Of a stretch of 64,000 nucleotides of DNA, positions 30,701 through 39,049 are shown in pieces. The notes below the pieces were generated by a model, which saw only the letters and a list, made by a program, of their open reading frames with translations, was not told the origin of the DNA and did not search any database. The stretch is from CAZICM01 sp964537685. Lineage in GTDB: Bacteria; Myxococcota_A; Polyangia; Polyangiales; Polyangiaceae. The translations under genes and the position numbers were made by a program. The stretch's first letter is position 1. Each line of letters opens with the position of its first letter. Where the stretch lies: NCBI GenBank assembly GCA_964537685.1, contig CAZICM010000022.1, forward strand, positions 1 to 64,000, given 5' to 3'.

Positions 30701-30991
30701 GGGCCGGTGAGCGTGCCTGACCAGCTCAACCGCAACGGCTCCAAGAACGGCCGCAGGTGCCGCACAAAGAAGCGCGATCGGCAATAAATCGCGCAACACC
30801 ATGACGACTTCGTAAGCGCCTACAAACTCGCGCCGAAACCAAAGCGCCACAAACAAGGCTTCGGCGGCGAACAAAATCGCAAGCGCAAAATAAGCATCCG
30901 CGATACGCCAGCCGAGCGGAATATCAGACAAGCCCAGCGATCGATGAGAAGCGGCTGAAACGCGTTTGGAATCGTCGGGCAAGCGATTCAC
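27680..30991 (-). CDS. Membrane sulfatase/phosphoethanolamine-transferase-like protein with HEAT-repeat tail
   Basis: An 1103-residue protein from a GTG, in three parts. Residues ~25-250 hold about seven membrane helices. Residues ~305-650 form an alkaline-phosphatase-superfamily sulfatase domain: DIVLITVDALRADH at 307-320, TPHTSYALTSLLTG at 351-364, HLFEPHEPYE and VIVTADHGEEFLEHGG. Counting back from LLTG puts Thr354 where sulfatases have the formylglycine Cys/Ser, as in LtaS- and EptA-type transferases, so transfer of a phospho-headgroup is as likely as sulfate hydrolysis. Residues ~720-950 contain HEAT-like repeats (VRRFSALALTRLGEG). It is the third gene of a minus-strand operon, 12 bp after greA, and may decorate envelope lipids or glycans. 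Confidence 0.83.
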   Translation of the reverse strand: MNRLPDDSKRVSAASHRSLGLSDIPLGWRIADAYFALAILFAAEALFVALWFRREFVGAYEVVMVLRDLLPIALLCAAPAAVLGAVAVELVRHAHRPGARYSISAIAALSMGAVAFGVTTGRMFSGSRRIPFVLVMALLAFGAVFFCVPHLSRMLGRGGSNPRRSAWIFAAVFVALASLELANAWVLPRLYPAFHLGLAGLSLVIAAFATLSIPWAEKAKKTRDLRRLARALAALVMFTLAGAIVPSAANRLSHADNVRLIYLSHAPLLSYAVEIAAQISPPAPLLNDDIELVTQSAERAIDWRGRDIVLITVDALRADHVSAYGYARKTTPTLDRLAEQGFLFEHAYTSTPHTSYALTSLLTGKYMRPLVLQGLGFDSETWAQQLRRYGYKTAAFYPPAIFFIDEMRLSPFRDRKLDFEYSKIQFSSAAERAREVGAYLHTLKSKKAGDQRESGDLGPDEKLFLWVHLFEPHEPYEAHPEHAFGDRDVDRYDSEIAAADAGISAVLDEVGKQRPNAVVIVTADHGEEFLEHGGRYHGTTVYEEQVRVPLVVFVPGADGPKRLSAPVQLIDLLPTVLGALDIPRPARIRGRDLGPLLKSGANVDAERGFAFSETDTQTMLARGDKRMVCARKVGACALYDIAADPGQTRDVSMQFGSEFESLRAEMRSLDASHGRYEMKGLRSDGKGWPDALRRGIAGDGDAAVDVAALLEDADLGIRRKAAEVLFELKRHEAAAGLRLAVVRDEDDEVRRFSALALTRLGEGAPKVRELLEDGDIKWRRLAALALAESGDDRGENVLIGWFRSAYGKSQGEAAKADPMPFERAQEITAALAKIRSKNAVPSLIDALSDVRLRPYLAAALAEIGNDAARPALAEQLELERYQTARVAIAEALVKLGAGPELVTPLVWLLGTPDPLPNGLKTAIKADLLQHVGGPRDSVLAKLRRFARSGVAIDVVIPKPVVPKGAQLLSEPQRNGIPAITGVRVLCRGRAIDGQPGEVRFGVKKPGTVIHESSGQRLPVPADAPELDAKTATVLHFPPTVEPVEQFATLSPQLPLKPGHQAHFVVYSTQNVELEACAVVPLSMELPPPPPEPWKDEPGPQAPH

Positions 30992-31003
30992 AACACGGCA
31001 CGA

Positions 31004-31480
31004 TCAGGCGTACACAATATCGAGAATTTCATAAACACGCTTGCCTGCGGGCATCATCACGCGAACCTCATCGCCCACTTCATGGCCAAGCAATCCGCGC
31101 GCAAGAGGCGACGCCACAGAAATGCGCCCAAGCTTTAGATCGGCTTCTTCGGGGCCGACAATCTGAAAGGTCTGCTCCTCGCCCGTATCTGCGTTGGCCA
31201 CGCGCACCCTGGCGCCAAACTGAACTTTGCTTCCCGACAGCTTGGAAGGATCGATGACCTCGGCGCGCGACAGCGTTTGCTCTAGAAAACTAATGCGCGC
31301 GACAATCATGCCCTGCCTTTCTTTGGCCGCATGATATTCGGCATTCTCTGAAAGGTCGCCGTGATCGCGTGCAACAGCGATATCCTTGACGACCTGAGGA
31401 AGCTCTACTTCCTTGAGCCGCTTCATTTCCTCGCGCAGGCGGACCTGGCCTTCCGGGGTCATCGGAACTTTTTCAGACAT
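31004..31480 (-). CDS. greA: Transcription elongation factor GreA
   Basis: A 158-residue protein, the normal GreA length, with AGAAGG before the ATG. The N-terminal coiled coil includes MTPEGQVRLREEMKRLK and ARDHGDLSENAEYHAAKERQ; the tip acidic residues (HGDLSENAEY) are intact. The C-terminal FKBP-like domain ends with ISVASPLARGLLGHEVGDE. GreA binds RNA polymerase in the secondary channel and induces cleavage of backtracked RNA. It lies between the BamD-like gene (52 bp) and the sulfatase gene (12 bp). Confidence 0.97.
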   Translation of the reverse strand: MSEKVPMTPEGQVRLREEMKRLKEVELPQVVKDIAVARDHGDLSENAEYHAAKERQGMIVARISFLEQTLSRAEVIDPSKLSGSKVQFGARVRVANADTGEEQTFQIVGPEEADLKLGRISVASPLARGLLGHEVGDEVRVMMPAGKRVYEILDIVYA

Positions 31481-31532
31481 ATCGAAGCCTTCTTATCATG
31501 TGAGCGGCTGCCCGCGAACGATCTTTAGATCT

Positions 31533-32477
31533 TTAGGGCTCGAGGTCTTCAGGCATCGCTCTGGGAGGCGCGTCCGTTTTTTCAGGCGCCTTCACACGGC
31601 CCGCGGGGGCCGGCCCAAGCTCCTTGATAAAATTCCCCGCTACAGCGACAAACGCGCCGCCGTCTTCCTTGCCCATGGCGACGACCCGCTCAAACACTTC
31701 CCTCGCCTCATCGGGCTTTTTCATCTTGAGCAGCGTTTCGCCCTTCAATACCAGGGCTTCCGCCTCCAAACCCGAAAGCGGATAGGTCTTCAGTGCGTAG
31801 TCAATGCGGGCGAGCGCCGCGGGATACGTGTCGGCCCGGATGTAGTAGCGCGCAACATAGAGCTCGTGGCGCACAAGCCTCTGAAGCACAACTTCAAACA
31901 TGTAGTTTGCATCTTTGCGATAGCGGCTCTTTGGATAATCGCGGAGCAATGACCGAAGCTCCCGGTAGGCTTCCATGGTCGTCGCTTGATCGCGTTCCTC
32001 GGCGGGCGGCAACACAAAGGTGTCGTCGATATCGAGAAACAAAGCCTTGCAAATGCGGTATTTGGCGTATTCCACATCCTTGTCCATACGATGGCCTTGG
32101 ATGTATTCGCGGTATGCCGTAATCGCCTCGGGATACCGTTCCTGAGCAAACTCAATATCGGCCAGGCGCAGCTCGGCCAGGCGGGCATAACGCGTGTAGG
32201 AAAAGAGCTTGCGCACTTCGAGCATCAGCGCTTTTGCGTCTTCCCACTCTTTATTCTGAAACGACTGAAGCGCCTCGTTATAAGCCGCCCGCGCATCTTC
32301 GGTGTACGTCAGCGTGGCCCTGCTTACCGTGCCGGGCTGGTTCTCACATCCAAACAGCCCAAACAATGCGGCGGCGCTCACAGCCGCGCGGATGAGTGCC
32401 CCGGCACCCGTATTGGGGAGAAAAACGCCGGTCCACCCGCGGCCGATTGCTCTTCCTTTTGCTGTATGGATGCGCAT
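31533..32477 (-). CDS. bamD: BamD-like TPR lipoprotein, outer-membrane assembly factor
   Basis: A 314-residue protein from the ATG at 32477, chosen because GGAGG lies 10 bp upstream and a signal peptide follows; a longer frame to 32789 is not supported. The lipobox is LFGLFGC. The mature part is TPR-like: AYNEALQSFQNKEWEDAKAL, RLADIEFAQERYPEAITAY, YRELRSLLRDYPKSRYRKDA, a pattern typical of BamD. BamD is an essential part of the BAM complex for outer-membrane beta-barrels. It heads the operon with greA, the sulfatase, the YfgM-like and BamB-like genes. Its start is 54 bp from the divergent NtrC-type regulator. Confidence 0.82.
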   Translation of the reverse strand: MRIHTAKGRAIGRGWTGVFLPNTGAGALIRAAVSAAALFGLFGCENQPGTVSRATLTYTEDARAAYNEALQSFQNKEWEDAKALMLEVRKLFSYTRYARLAELRLADIEFAQERYPEAITAYREYIQGHRMDKDVEYAKYRICKALFLDIDDTFVLPPAEERDQATTMEAYRELRSLLRDYPKSRYRKDANYMFEVVLQRLVRHELYVARYYIRADTYPAALARIDYALKTYPLSGLEAEALVLKGETLLKMKKPDEAREVFERVVAMGKEDGGAFVAVAGNFIKELGPAPAGRVKAPEKTDAPPRAMPEDLEP

Positions 32478-32531
32478 CTGCTGCCCGCCTCCGTACTCAA
32501 ATACCGCGCGGCAAGCTAGCGAATAGAGCAC

Positions 32532-34136
32532 ATGGCGCGTGAATTTGCGTATGGTGCTTCTGCCCTCATGGCGCCCGTTCCGCCCAACTCCCCTCCTCAA
32601 CATCCTTCGGCACCTTCGCGCGCTTCCACGAGCTCTGCCCCCCACGAGGAGGTCCGAACGGCACCGACTGTTCTTATCGTCGACGATGAACGCAATATCC
32701 GCCGCACGCTCAACCTGGTGCTGAGCGGTGAAGGCTATCGCGTACTCGAGGCTCAAAGTGCCGAGGAAGCGCTTGAAATTCTCTCTCATGGCATCCGCCC
32801 TGTAGAGCTTGCCATTGTCGATCTTCTGCTCCCGGGCATGAGCGGTCTCGATCTTTTAGAGCGCATCCGCATGGACGAAGGCACGCGCGAACTCGCGGTC
32901 ATTGTCATCAGCGGGCACGCGACCGTTCACGATGCTGTAAAGGCAATCAAGCTGGGCGCCGCCGACTTTTTTGAAAAGCCGCTCAACCGCGATCGCGTCG
33001 TTGTCAGCGTTAAAAATGCACTGAAAACCAGCGAATTGGCCCGCAAAGTCGCCGATTTCGCCGCGCAAATGGAAGCGCGTTACGAAATGATCGGCCAGAG
33101 CCCCGCGATGCAGCGTCTCTACAAAGACATCGACCGCGTCGCGCCCACACGCGCATCGGTGCTTATTACCGGCGAAAGCGGCACCGGAAAAGAGCTGATC
33201 AGCCGCGCAATTCACCGTCTGTCCGCCCGTTCAAACGGCCCGTTTGTGAAAGTAAACTGCGCCGCGATTCCAAGAGAGCTCATCGAAAGCGAACTCTTTG
33301 GCCATGAAAAAGGCTCGTTCACAGGCGCGGAAGCCCGGAAGCGAGGCTTCTTTGAACAGGCTCACGGCGGAACGCTTTTCCTCGATGAAATCGGCGACAT
33401 GGATTTGGCGGCTCAGGCCAAAGTGCTTCGCGCGCTTCAATCCGGCGAAATCAGCCGCGTGGGAAGCGAACATGTGATGCATGTCGATGTGCGCGTCCTC
33501 GCCGCAACCAACAAGGATCTTGCGCGTGAGGTCGCATCGCTCCGGTTTCGCGAAGATCTCTATTTTCGCCTGGCTGTGTTCCCCATCAAAAGCCCTGCCC
33601 TGCGCGATCGGATGGAAGACCTAAGACCCTTGGCCGATGCATTTATGCTCGCGTTTTGCCGGGAAAATGGCCTTAAACCGAAAACCATCCACGCCGCTGT
33701 ATACGCCGCCCTCGAACGCAGAAGCTGGCCTGGAAATGTGCGCGAGCTCAAAAATGCCATCGAGCGGGCGGTCATCGTTTCAGCGGACGCGATCAGCGTC
33801 GCCGACTTGCCCGAGGACCCTCATGCAAACCCCTTCGATGAAGAAGACGATCGCGAACGGGCGCCCGCCTCAATACCGCCCCCATCGGAAAACCCGCCCC
33901 CCGCTCCCTCTGCCATACCTTTGTGCGACGCCACGCTAAACGCGATTTGGCCCGATGCCGTGCAGCCCATGACGCTCCGCGATTTCCGCGACCGCGCCGA
34001 ACGCCGCTACATCGAAGAGATATTGGCGCGCTTGGACTGGAACATTTCCCGGGCCGCTGTTGTGCTTGGCGTAGAGCGGACCAATCTTCACAAAAAGATC
34101 CGCGCTTACGGCATCAAACGCGGTGGGCGCGTATAG
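32532..34136 (+). CDS. Sigma-54-dependent response regulator, NtrC family
   Basis: A 534-residue protein. The receiver domain, about residues 46-165, has the DD pair 51-52, phosphoacceptor Asp97 (AIVDLLLPG) and Lys149. The AAA+ domain has Walker A GESGTGKE at 214-221, GSFTGA at 261-266 (the sigma-54 contact loop, with Ser in place of the common Ala) and the conserved FREDLYFRL. A Pro-rich linker precedes a Fis-type helix-turn-helix (NISRAAVVLGVERTNLHKKI). It activates sigma-54 promoters in response to a sensor kinase, which is not encoded nearby. The first 45 residues are Pro/Ser-rich; ATG at 32532 or 32568 are both possible. It is divergent from the BamD-like gene. Confidence 0.93.
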   Translation: MAREFAYGASALMAPVPPNSPPQHPSAPSRASTSSAPHEEVRTAPTVLIVDDERNIRRTLNLVLSGEGYRVLEAQSAEEALEILSHGIRPVELAIVDLLLPGMSGLDLLERIRMDEGTRELAVIVISGHATVHDAVKAIKLGAADFFEKPLNRDRVVVSVKNALKTSELARKVADFAAQMEARYEMIGQSPAMQRLYKDIDRVAPTRASVLITGESGTGKELISRAIHRLSARSNGPFVKVNCAAIPRELIESELFGHEKGSFTGAEARKRGFFEQAHGGTLFLDEIGDMDLAAQAKVLRALQSGEISRVGSEHVMHVDVRVLAATNKDLAREVASLRFREDLYFRLAVFPIKSPALRDRMEDLRPLADAFMLAFCRENGLKPKTIHAAVYAALERRSWPGNVRELKNAIERAVIVSADAISVADLPEDPHANPFDEEDDRERAPASIPPPSENPPPAPSAIPLCDATLNAIWPDAVQPMTLRDFRDRAERRYIEEILARLDWNISRAAVVLGVERTNLHKKIRAYGIKRGGRV

Positions 34137-34270
34137 CTCCGCGGTCCATGGCGGACAACACCAGCGGATATGGAGCGGCCCGCCGGATTCGGATACTGAA
34201 ACGCGAACGCGCCGGGTTGGTCGCAGACAATTTCCTGCAAACTCCCCGTGTTGCTTAGGAGGTAGTGAAC

Positions 34271-35251
34271 ATGCGCTTGATGAATATGGTTTTAGGTTTT
34301 TCCATCACGGCCGGAGCGCTGGCGATGGGCATGACGGGCTGCGGCGACGAGACCGGCGGCACGGGCAGCAGTTCCAGCTCATCGTCGGGCGGTGTCACTT
34401 GTGCCCCTGTCGACCCGGTCTGCAAGCAAGTCAAGTCCGACTGCATCGCCCTCGAGGACAACGCGGGAGACACTGGTTTCGCGCTCCGCATGGGTCAGAT
34501 TTCGATCACCAAACCCGACGTGCTGAAGACCGGCAGCTCAGTAGGCAATCTTGTGGCCAGCGGCGTCCAAATGGCTCTCCCCAAGTGCTACCTCGATGGC
34601 ACGGGCAATTTCTCGTGGATTCTTCAGTTTGACAACACCGCCGGAACGATGACAACCGGCGGCTCCAAGCCCGTTGCGGACCCCGCGGCCGGCTACTGCA
34701 TGATCGATGAAACCCTTGGCACGACGCCTGTAAAGCCCGTTTCCGTCGCGACCAAGCCCGCCAACGGCGTATTTGCCGCGGACGTAGGCGACCTCGTTGT
34801 TCCTATTTACCTCGATGCGATGAACTACGTGCTGATGCCGCTCAAGGCGACGAAGATCAACGGCACGCTCTCCTCGGACAACAACTGCATCGGCAAGTAC
34901 AACGCGGACAAGCTCGATCCCGCAAACAACTGCATCGAAGAGCCGCCGGAAATTCTCGCATTCACCAATGGAGGCACGATTGAAGGCCACATCCTGCTCG
35001 AGGACGCGGACCAGATCATTGTTGAATCGCTCGGCCACTCACTATGCGTGGTTTTGTCGGGAAACCCGGCGATGTACGGCAACGGCGCCTCTCCGAACCT
35101 GTGCAAGCGCGACGCGATGATGAAGATCGAATTCAAGGGTGACTGGTGCACCGGAACGAATATGGCTGCCGATGCCACTTGCGCCGATTCTATGAAGATG
35201 ACGGCGGAATACGCGGCAAGCGGCGTAAAATTCACCGGCAAGTGCCAGTAA
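34271..35251 (+). CDS. Lipoprotein with Ser-rich linker, unknown function
   Basis: A 326-residue protein; AGGAGGT sits 7 bp before the ATG at 34271, which is therefore preferred to the GTG at 34265. A signal peptide with AMGMTGC gives the lipobox, followed by GDETGGTG and a run of Ser then Gly-Gly, the linker style of myxobacterial lipoproteins. The mature part contains 8-10 cysteines and several short strands typical of a secreted beta domain. I recognise no family. The 134-bp gap after the regulator probably contains its promoter. Confidence 0.8.
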   Translation: MRLMNMVLGFSITAGALAMGMTGCGDETGGTGSSSSSSSGGVTCAPVDPVCKQVKSDCIALEDNAGDTGFALRMGQISITKPDVLKTGSSVGNLVASGVQMALPKCYLDGTGNFSWILQFDNTAGTMTTGGSKPVADPAAGYCMIDETLGTTPVKPVSVATKPANGVFAADVGDLVVPIYLDAMNYVLMPLKATKINGTLSSDNNCIGKYNADKLDPANNCIEEPPEILAFTNGGTIEGHILLEDADQIIVESLGHSLCVVLSGNPAMYGNGASPNLCKRDAMMKIEFKGDWCTGTNMAADATCADSMKMTAEYAASGVKFTGKCQ

Positions 35252-35339
35252 TTAGAATACCTTCCATTGGCGCCGGCGATAGCTTGTTAAGCGAGCGCAC
35301 GCCTTGGGCGCGATATTTATAAAACCCAATGTGCCCGGC

Positions 35340-35795
35340 TTATTTTGAAGGACCGCCCTTTCGGCCGGTACCCGACGCACTTCCCGCACCCTTACCTGTC
35401 CTCACATAACCGCCCGCAATACCATCGCCGGCGGATATTTTCTGCACATACTTCAAAAGCAGGGCCACTTGGCTAGCCGATAAAATCACAGGTTCAAAGC
35501 GTTTCCCTTTTTTGGACAGAGCCGGATACACCGATAGCTCCACAAGCCGCGTTACCCACAAAGTCGCCCGCGACATATGCAGACACACCTGCGCATAGGC
35601 CTGCCGAATTTTCTCGACGCGGGTTTCAGGATCGAGCGGCTCATCCAAAGGCTCAATCGATTCCAGGATCGGCTCGTTCTCCTTTTCCCATTTTTCCCAT
35701 ATATGTTCCCATATGCGCCCATGCGGCGGGATTTCCGACTCCAGCTCCGCATCTTTCGAGGACGATCGACTTCGCGTTTTTCGCGTTCTGGACAT
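35340..35795 (-). CDS. Hypothetical protein
   Basis: A 151-residue basic protein with GGAGG 9 bp upstream of the ATG. The N-terminus is Arg/Ser/Lys-rich, followed by helical sequence (RVEKIRQAYAQVCLHMSRAT) and a Gly/Lys-rich tail (GKGAGSASGTGRKGG). The character suggests nucleic-acid binding, but there is no recognised domain. It stands alone on the minus strand between lipoprotein genes and beside an AT-richer intergenic stretch. Confidence 0.55.
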   Translation of the reverse strand: MSRTRKTRSRSSSKDAELESEIPPHGRIWEHIWEKWEKENEPILESIEPLDEPLDPETRVEKIRQAYAQVCLHMSRATLWVTRLVELSVYPALSKKGKRFEPVILSASQVALLLKYVQKISAGDGIAGGYVRTGKGAGSASGTGRKGGPSK

Positions 35796-36409
35796 TGATC
35801 ACGCCTCCAGCTCCCAACTCATCCCACCCGAGGATGAAGCGCACATCCGCATGCGCGGCTTGCAGTTTACCCGTGTTTTAAAACCAAATCAAGCGATAAT
35901 GTTTCATGACCGATTGTTTTTTGCCCAAATAATTTCATTTAAATTCTGGAATAATTTCGCATAGTTAGGATATATTCACACCACAACCAATACAATTAAA
36001 AAAGATGCAATTCTTATTCGATCGTTATACTTCAGCGCTTGCGGTGCCTGTGACCCTTGCGCAAAGCCCACAAAAACCCCAAGCTCAAAAAGCTCAACGC
36101 ATTCAACTTCCCGCTTGCAGATCTAAAAAACAAGGGTATAAAGGAAGATTTCGCACCACATCAAAAGCGCCCAATCGCGCAAGCTCAGCCACGCCATCCC
36201 CGCTTGCCGATCCCCTCACAAGAGCGCCCTGCCAGAACGGCCCCACATCAAAGGCAATCCCAATGCTCCCATAACGACGGTAGGGTTCCATGGAACGACT
36301 GTTGTAGCTTGTTCCGCTATGCGCGGCCTGCGTATCTTCGTTTTCCTATCGGTTGAGCTATGGCCATGCCCGGAGCGGGCGTGCGTAGCGCTCCCTGGAG
36401 GTCGTCCTT
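35796..36409. other. 614-bp intergenic region, locally AT-rich
   Basis: No convincing gene. Around 35870-36020 the sequence is much richer in A and T than anywhere nearby (for example AATTTCATTTAAATTC). Short frames on both strands are present but lack Shine-Dalgarno sites and recognisable motifs. The region probably holds the promoter of the lipoprotein at 36410 and perhaps decayed sequence; I see no clear inverted or direct repeats. Confidence 0.5.
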
Positions 36410-39049
36410 ATGCCGCGCCTTCTCAAACAGTGGATGGCTCTTTTGGTTGTTTTGCTGATCGCCGGATGTTCCGGCGGCGGCTGTTCGAGCGGTTGTTCGA
36501 GCTGCGGAGGCGTAACGCCTCTGGCCGAGGGTTTTAAACCGGATGCCCGTATCGAAAACGCGGGAGCCGTGCGCCTGACCGACTCGGGCCTAACGTTCCT
36601 AGAGCAAAATCTCGGTACGCTCGCCCAATCTGTGATTGGCGGAATGGGCAGCGGAGGTGTCATCACCTTCGAAGTTCCCGCAACATCGGGCTCTCAATTG
36701 GGAATCGATTACGAGATTTGCAAAAATGGACCGAATCCCAATGCAAATCCGCCCGAATGCGTCGCTGAAATCGATATTGGCAATGCCAAGCTCGATATCA
36801 GCACATCAACACCTCACAACATTAAAATAACTGGGCCCCTGCCGCTCAGGATTCAAAAACTTCCTATTGACATTGTTTATTTCTTTATTCCCGACAGCGC
36901 CACCATGGTGCTCAACGGCAACAACGCTTGCCCCAATGCTCCGCAGGACTTCGCCAACATCGATCTCGACGTAAATATCTCGCTCGAAATCGATACCAAC
37001 CAAGCGCATAGCCGCTACGGCTACACGAAGATCCGCTTTGAAAACATGAGCGTGAACAAAGGGCAGCTCCAGAACTCAATCGACTTCTGCGGCGGCGGAT
37101 TTAGCGATTTTGTACTGACGACGCTCAAGGGCATCATTGTCGATCTGCTCTACGATCAACTGGTGGGCACGCTCACGGGCACGCTTGAAGAGCAGCTTTG
37201 CCAAAAGGCCAACCCAATGCTCATCCCGGCTTGTCCCCCGGGTTCAAACGACGTGAACGGCACATGCCGCTATGGAACGCAAGACAGCGATGAATGCGTC
37301 GCCATCATGCTGGGCACGGATGGCCATATCAATCTTGGCCAGTTGCTCGCATCGCTTTCGCCCGGTACGCGCGGCGGTCTCGATTTCTTATTTGCCGCGG
37401 GCGGCCAAAGCCTTCGCAAGGACAATTCTGGTTTTGCGAATGGCGATCTGAATTCGGTAGCGGGCGGCGCAACCATTGGGTTGTACGGCGGCGCTGAACC
37501 TATGCCTCAATCGGGCTGTGTTCCCATTTCAAAAATGGCCATTCCGACAGGCATTCCCACGCCCAAGGCGCTGACCGAAAACACACCATTCGCCAGCGAT
37601 CCAACGAATCCGTGGCCGATGGGCCTCGAGGGTCCGCATGTGGGTATTGCGCTATCGGAGCGCTTCACCAATTACGCGCTGAATGGCGTGTACAACAGCG
37701 GTTTGCTCTGCATCGGTATTACAACCGCATCCGTCGATTTGCTGACATCAGGAACGCTGAGCCTTGTTGCAAACTCGATGAAAGACTTGGGAATTCAGCA
37801 AGAGCCCCAGCAGATCGGCATTGTGATCCGGCCGCAGCAGCCACCGACCATTGCTTTCGGTAACGGCTCAAATGCCGAGACGGACCCTGTAATGCGCGTG
37901 AAGATGAATGAAGCAGCCTTTGACTTCTACATCTTCTCCCTCGATCGCTTTATCCGCTTCATGACGGTGACCTTCGACTTGGATGTGCCCGTCAATCTCG
38001 TGGTGACGCCTGAAGGGCTTCAGCCTGTGATCACCAAACTCGGCGTAAGCAACGGCAAAGTGACCAACAGCGAGCTGCTCCGGGAGAAGCCCGAAACGCT
38101 GGCGGCAACGCTTCAGGATTTGATCGGCGGTTTGGTTGGACAGGCCATCGGCGGCGGTATTTCGCCGATCGACCTCAATTCATCGCTGGCAAGCCTGGGG
38201 CTGACCCTGACGATTCCCGAATCGGTGGATGGGCAAGGCTCGCCCGGTCTGCGCAAGCTGACGGAAGGAACCGATAATTTCTTGGGGATTTTCGCGACGC
38301 TGGGCTTCCCCGCCATGCCTGTGAAAGGAAGCGAAAGCGATACGAGCGCGCAACTTGTGAAGAAAGATGTCGATCCGGCAGGCGTGCGCCTTAACACGAT
38401 GGGGCCCAACAACAAGCCGGTCGTCACTCTTCAAATGGCGTCGATTCTCGACGATGGAACACAGCCGATCGAATACGCGTACCGCGTGGACAACGGCGTG
38501 TGGCATCCGTTTACGCGGGAGCGGGCGGTTGATGTGGACGATGCTTGGCTGAGAATGCAGGGCCGGCACATTGTGTCCGTGAGGTCGCGCGTTGCAGGCC
38601 AGCCGAGCACGATGGATCCGACGCCGGCCAGCGTCGAAGTGCTGATCGACGTAGAGGCTCCTTCCATCAAGATTGGCCGCGAGGAAAATGGCAAAGCGGC
38701 GATTTTGGTAAAGGATTTCGTCTCGTCGGAAGCTCATCAGGTGATGGTGAGGGCCAAGTTTGACGATGGCGTATTTGGCGAGTGGAAGACGGCCGCGGAG
38801 ATGAGCGCCGTGGATATCGCTGAAGACATCGAAACGCTGACCGTGGAAGCGCGCGATGAAGAAGGCAATGTGGCCAGCGTGTCGCAGGCGATCATCCGGG
38901 GCGGTTCAATTCCGGGCGGGGATAGCGGCTGCGGCTGCGGGGCGGTTGGAAGCCGTTCATCAACGCGGGGCTTGCCGGCTCTCTTGATCGTCGCGCTTGC
39001 TGTCGCCTTTGTTCGCCGCCCGCGTGCAAACCAGAAGGAGGCCGCATGA
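36410..39049 (+). CDS. Large surface lipoprotein with MYXO-CTERM-like tail
   Basis: An 879-residue protein with GGAG about 10 bp before the ATG. LLIAGC near residue 20 is a lipobox, followed by a Gly/Cys/Ser-rich stretch (GGGCSSGCSSCGG). The long middle has beta-rich sequence with no recognised domain. The C-terminus reads GCGCGAVGSRSSTRG, then a hydrophobic helix LPALLIVALAVAFV and RRPR, the organisation of MYXO-CTERM sorting signals (Cys motif, membrane helix, Arg cluster). Having both a lipobox and this tail is unusual. It overlaps the next lipoprotein gene by 4 bp, so both probably work together on the cell surface. Confidence 0.82.
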   Translation: MPRLLKQWMALLVVLLIAGCSGGGCSSGCSSCGGVTPLAEGFKPDARIENAGAVRLTDSGLTFLEQNLGTLAQSVIGGMGSGGVITFEVPATSGSQLGIDYEICKNGPNPNANPPECVAEIDIGNAKLDISTSTPHNIKITGPLPLRIQKLPIDIVYFFIPDSATMVLNGNNACPNAPQDFANIDLDVNISLEIDTNQAHSRYGYTKIRFENMSVNKGQLQNSIDFCGGGFSDFVLTTLKGIIVDLLYDQLVGTLTGTLEEQLCQKANPMLIPACPPGSNDVNGTCRYGTQDSDECVAIMLGTDGHINLGQLLASLSPGTRGGLDFLFAAGGQSLRKDNSGFANGDLNSVAGGATIGLYGGAEPMPQSGCVPISKMAIPTGIPTPKALTENTPFASDPTNPWPMGLEGPHVGIALSERFTNYALNGVYNSGLLCIGITTASVDLLTSGTLSLVANSMKDLGIQQEPQQIGIVIRPQQPPTIAFGNGSNAETDPVMRVKMNEAAFDFYIFSLDRFIRFMTVTFDLDVPVNLVVTPEGLQPVITKLGVSNGKVTNSELLREKPETLAATLQDLIGGLVGQAIGGGISPIDLNSSLASLGLTLTIPESVDGQGSPGLRKLTEGTDNFLGIFATLGFPAMPVKGSESDTSAQLVKKDVDPAGVRLNTMGPNNKPVVTLQMASILDDGTQPIEYAYRVDNGVWHPFTRERAVDVDDAWLRMQGRHIVSVRSRVAGQPSTMDPTPASVEVLIDVEAPSIKIGREENGKAAILVKDFVSSEAHQVMVRAKFDDGVFGEWKTAAEMSAVDIAEDIETLTVEARDEEGNVASVSQAIIRGGSIPGGDSGCGCGAVGSRSSTRGLPALLIVALAVAFVRRPRANQKEAA

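Noticed and set aside
36005..36274. 89-residue plus-strand frame in the AT-rich gap
   Set aside because: Basic, Pro-rich composition typical of non-coding sequence; no ribosome site or domain.
36103..36291. Short minus-strand frame starting MEPYRRYGS, with a protein-like composition
   Set aside because: No ribosome site, no recognised motif and too short; at most a decayed remnant.
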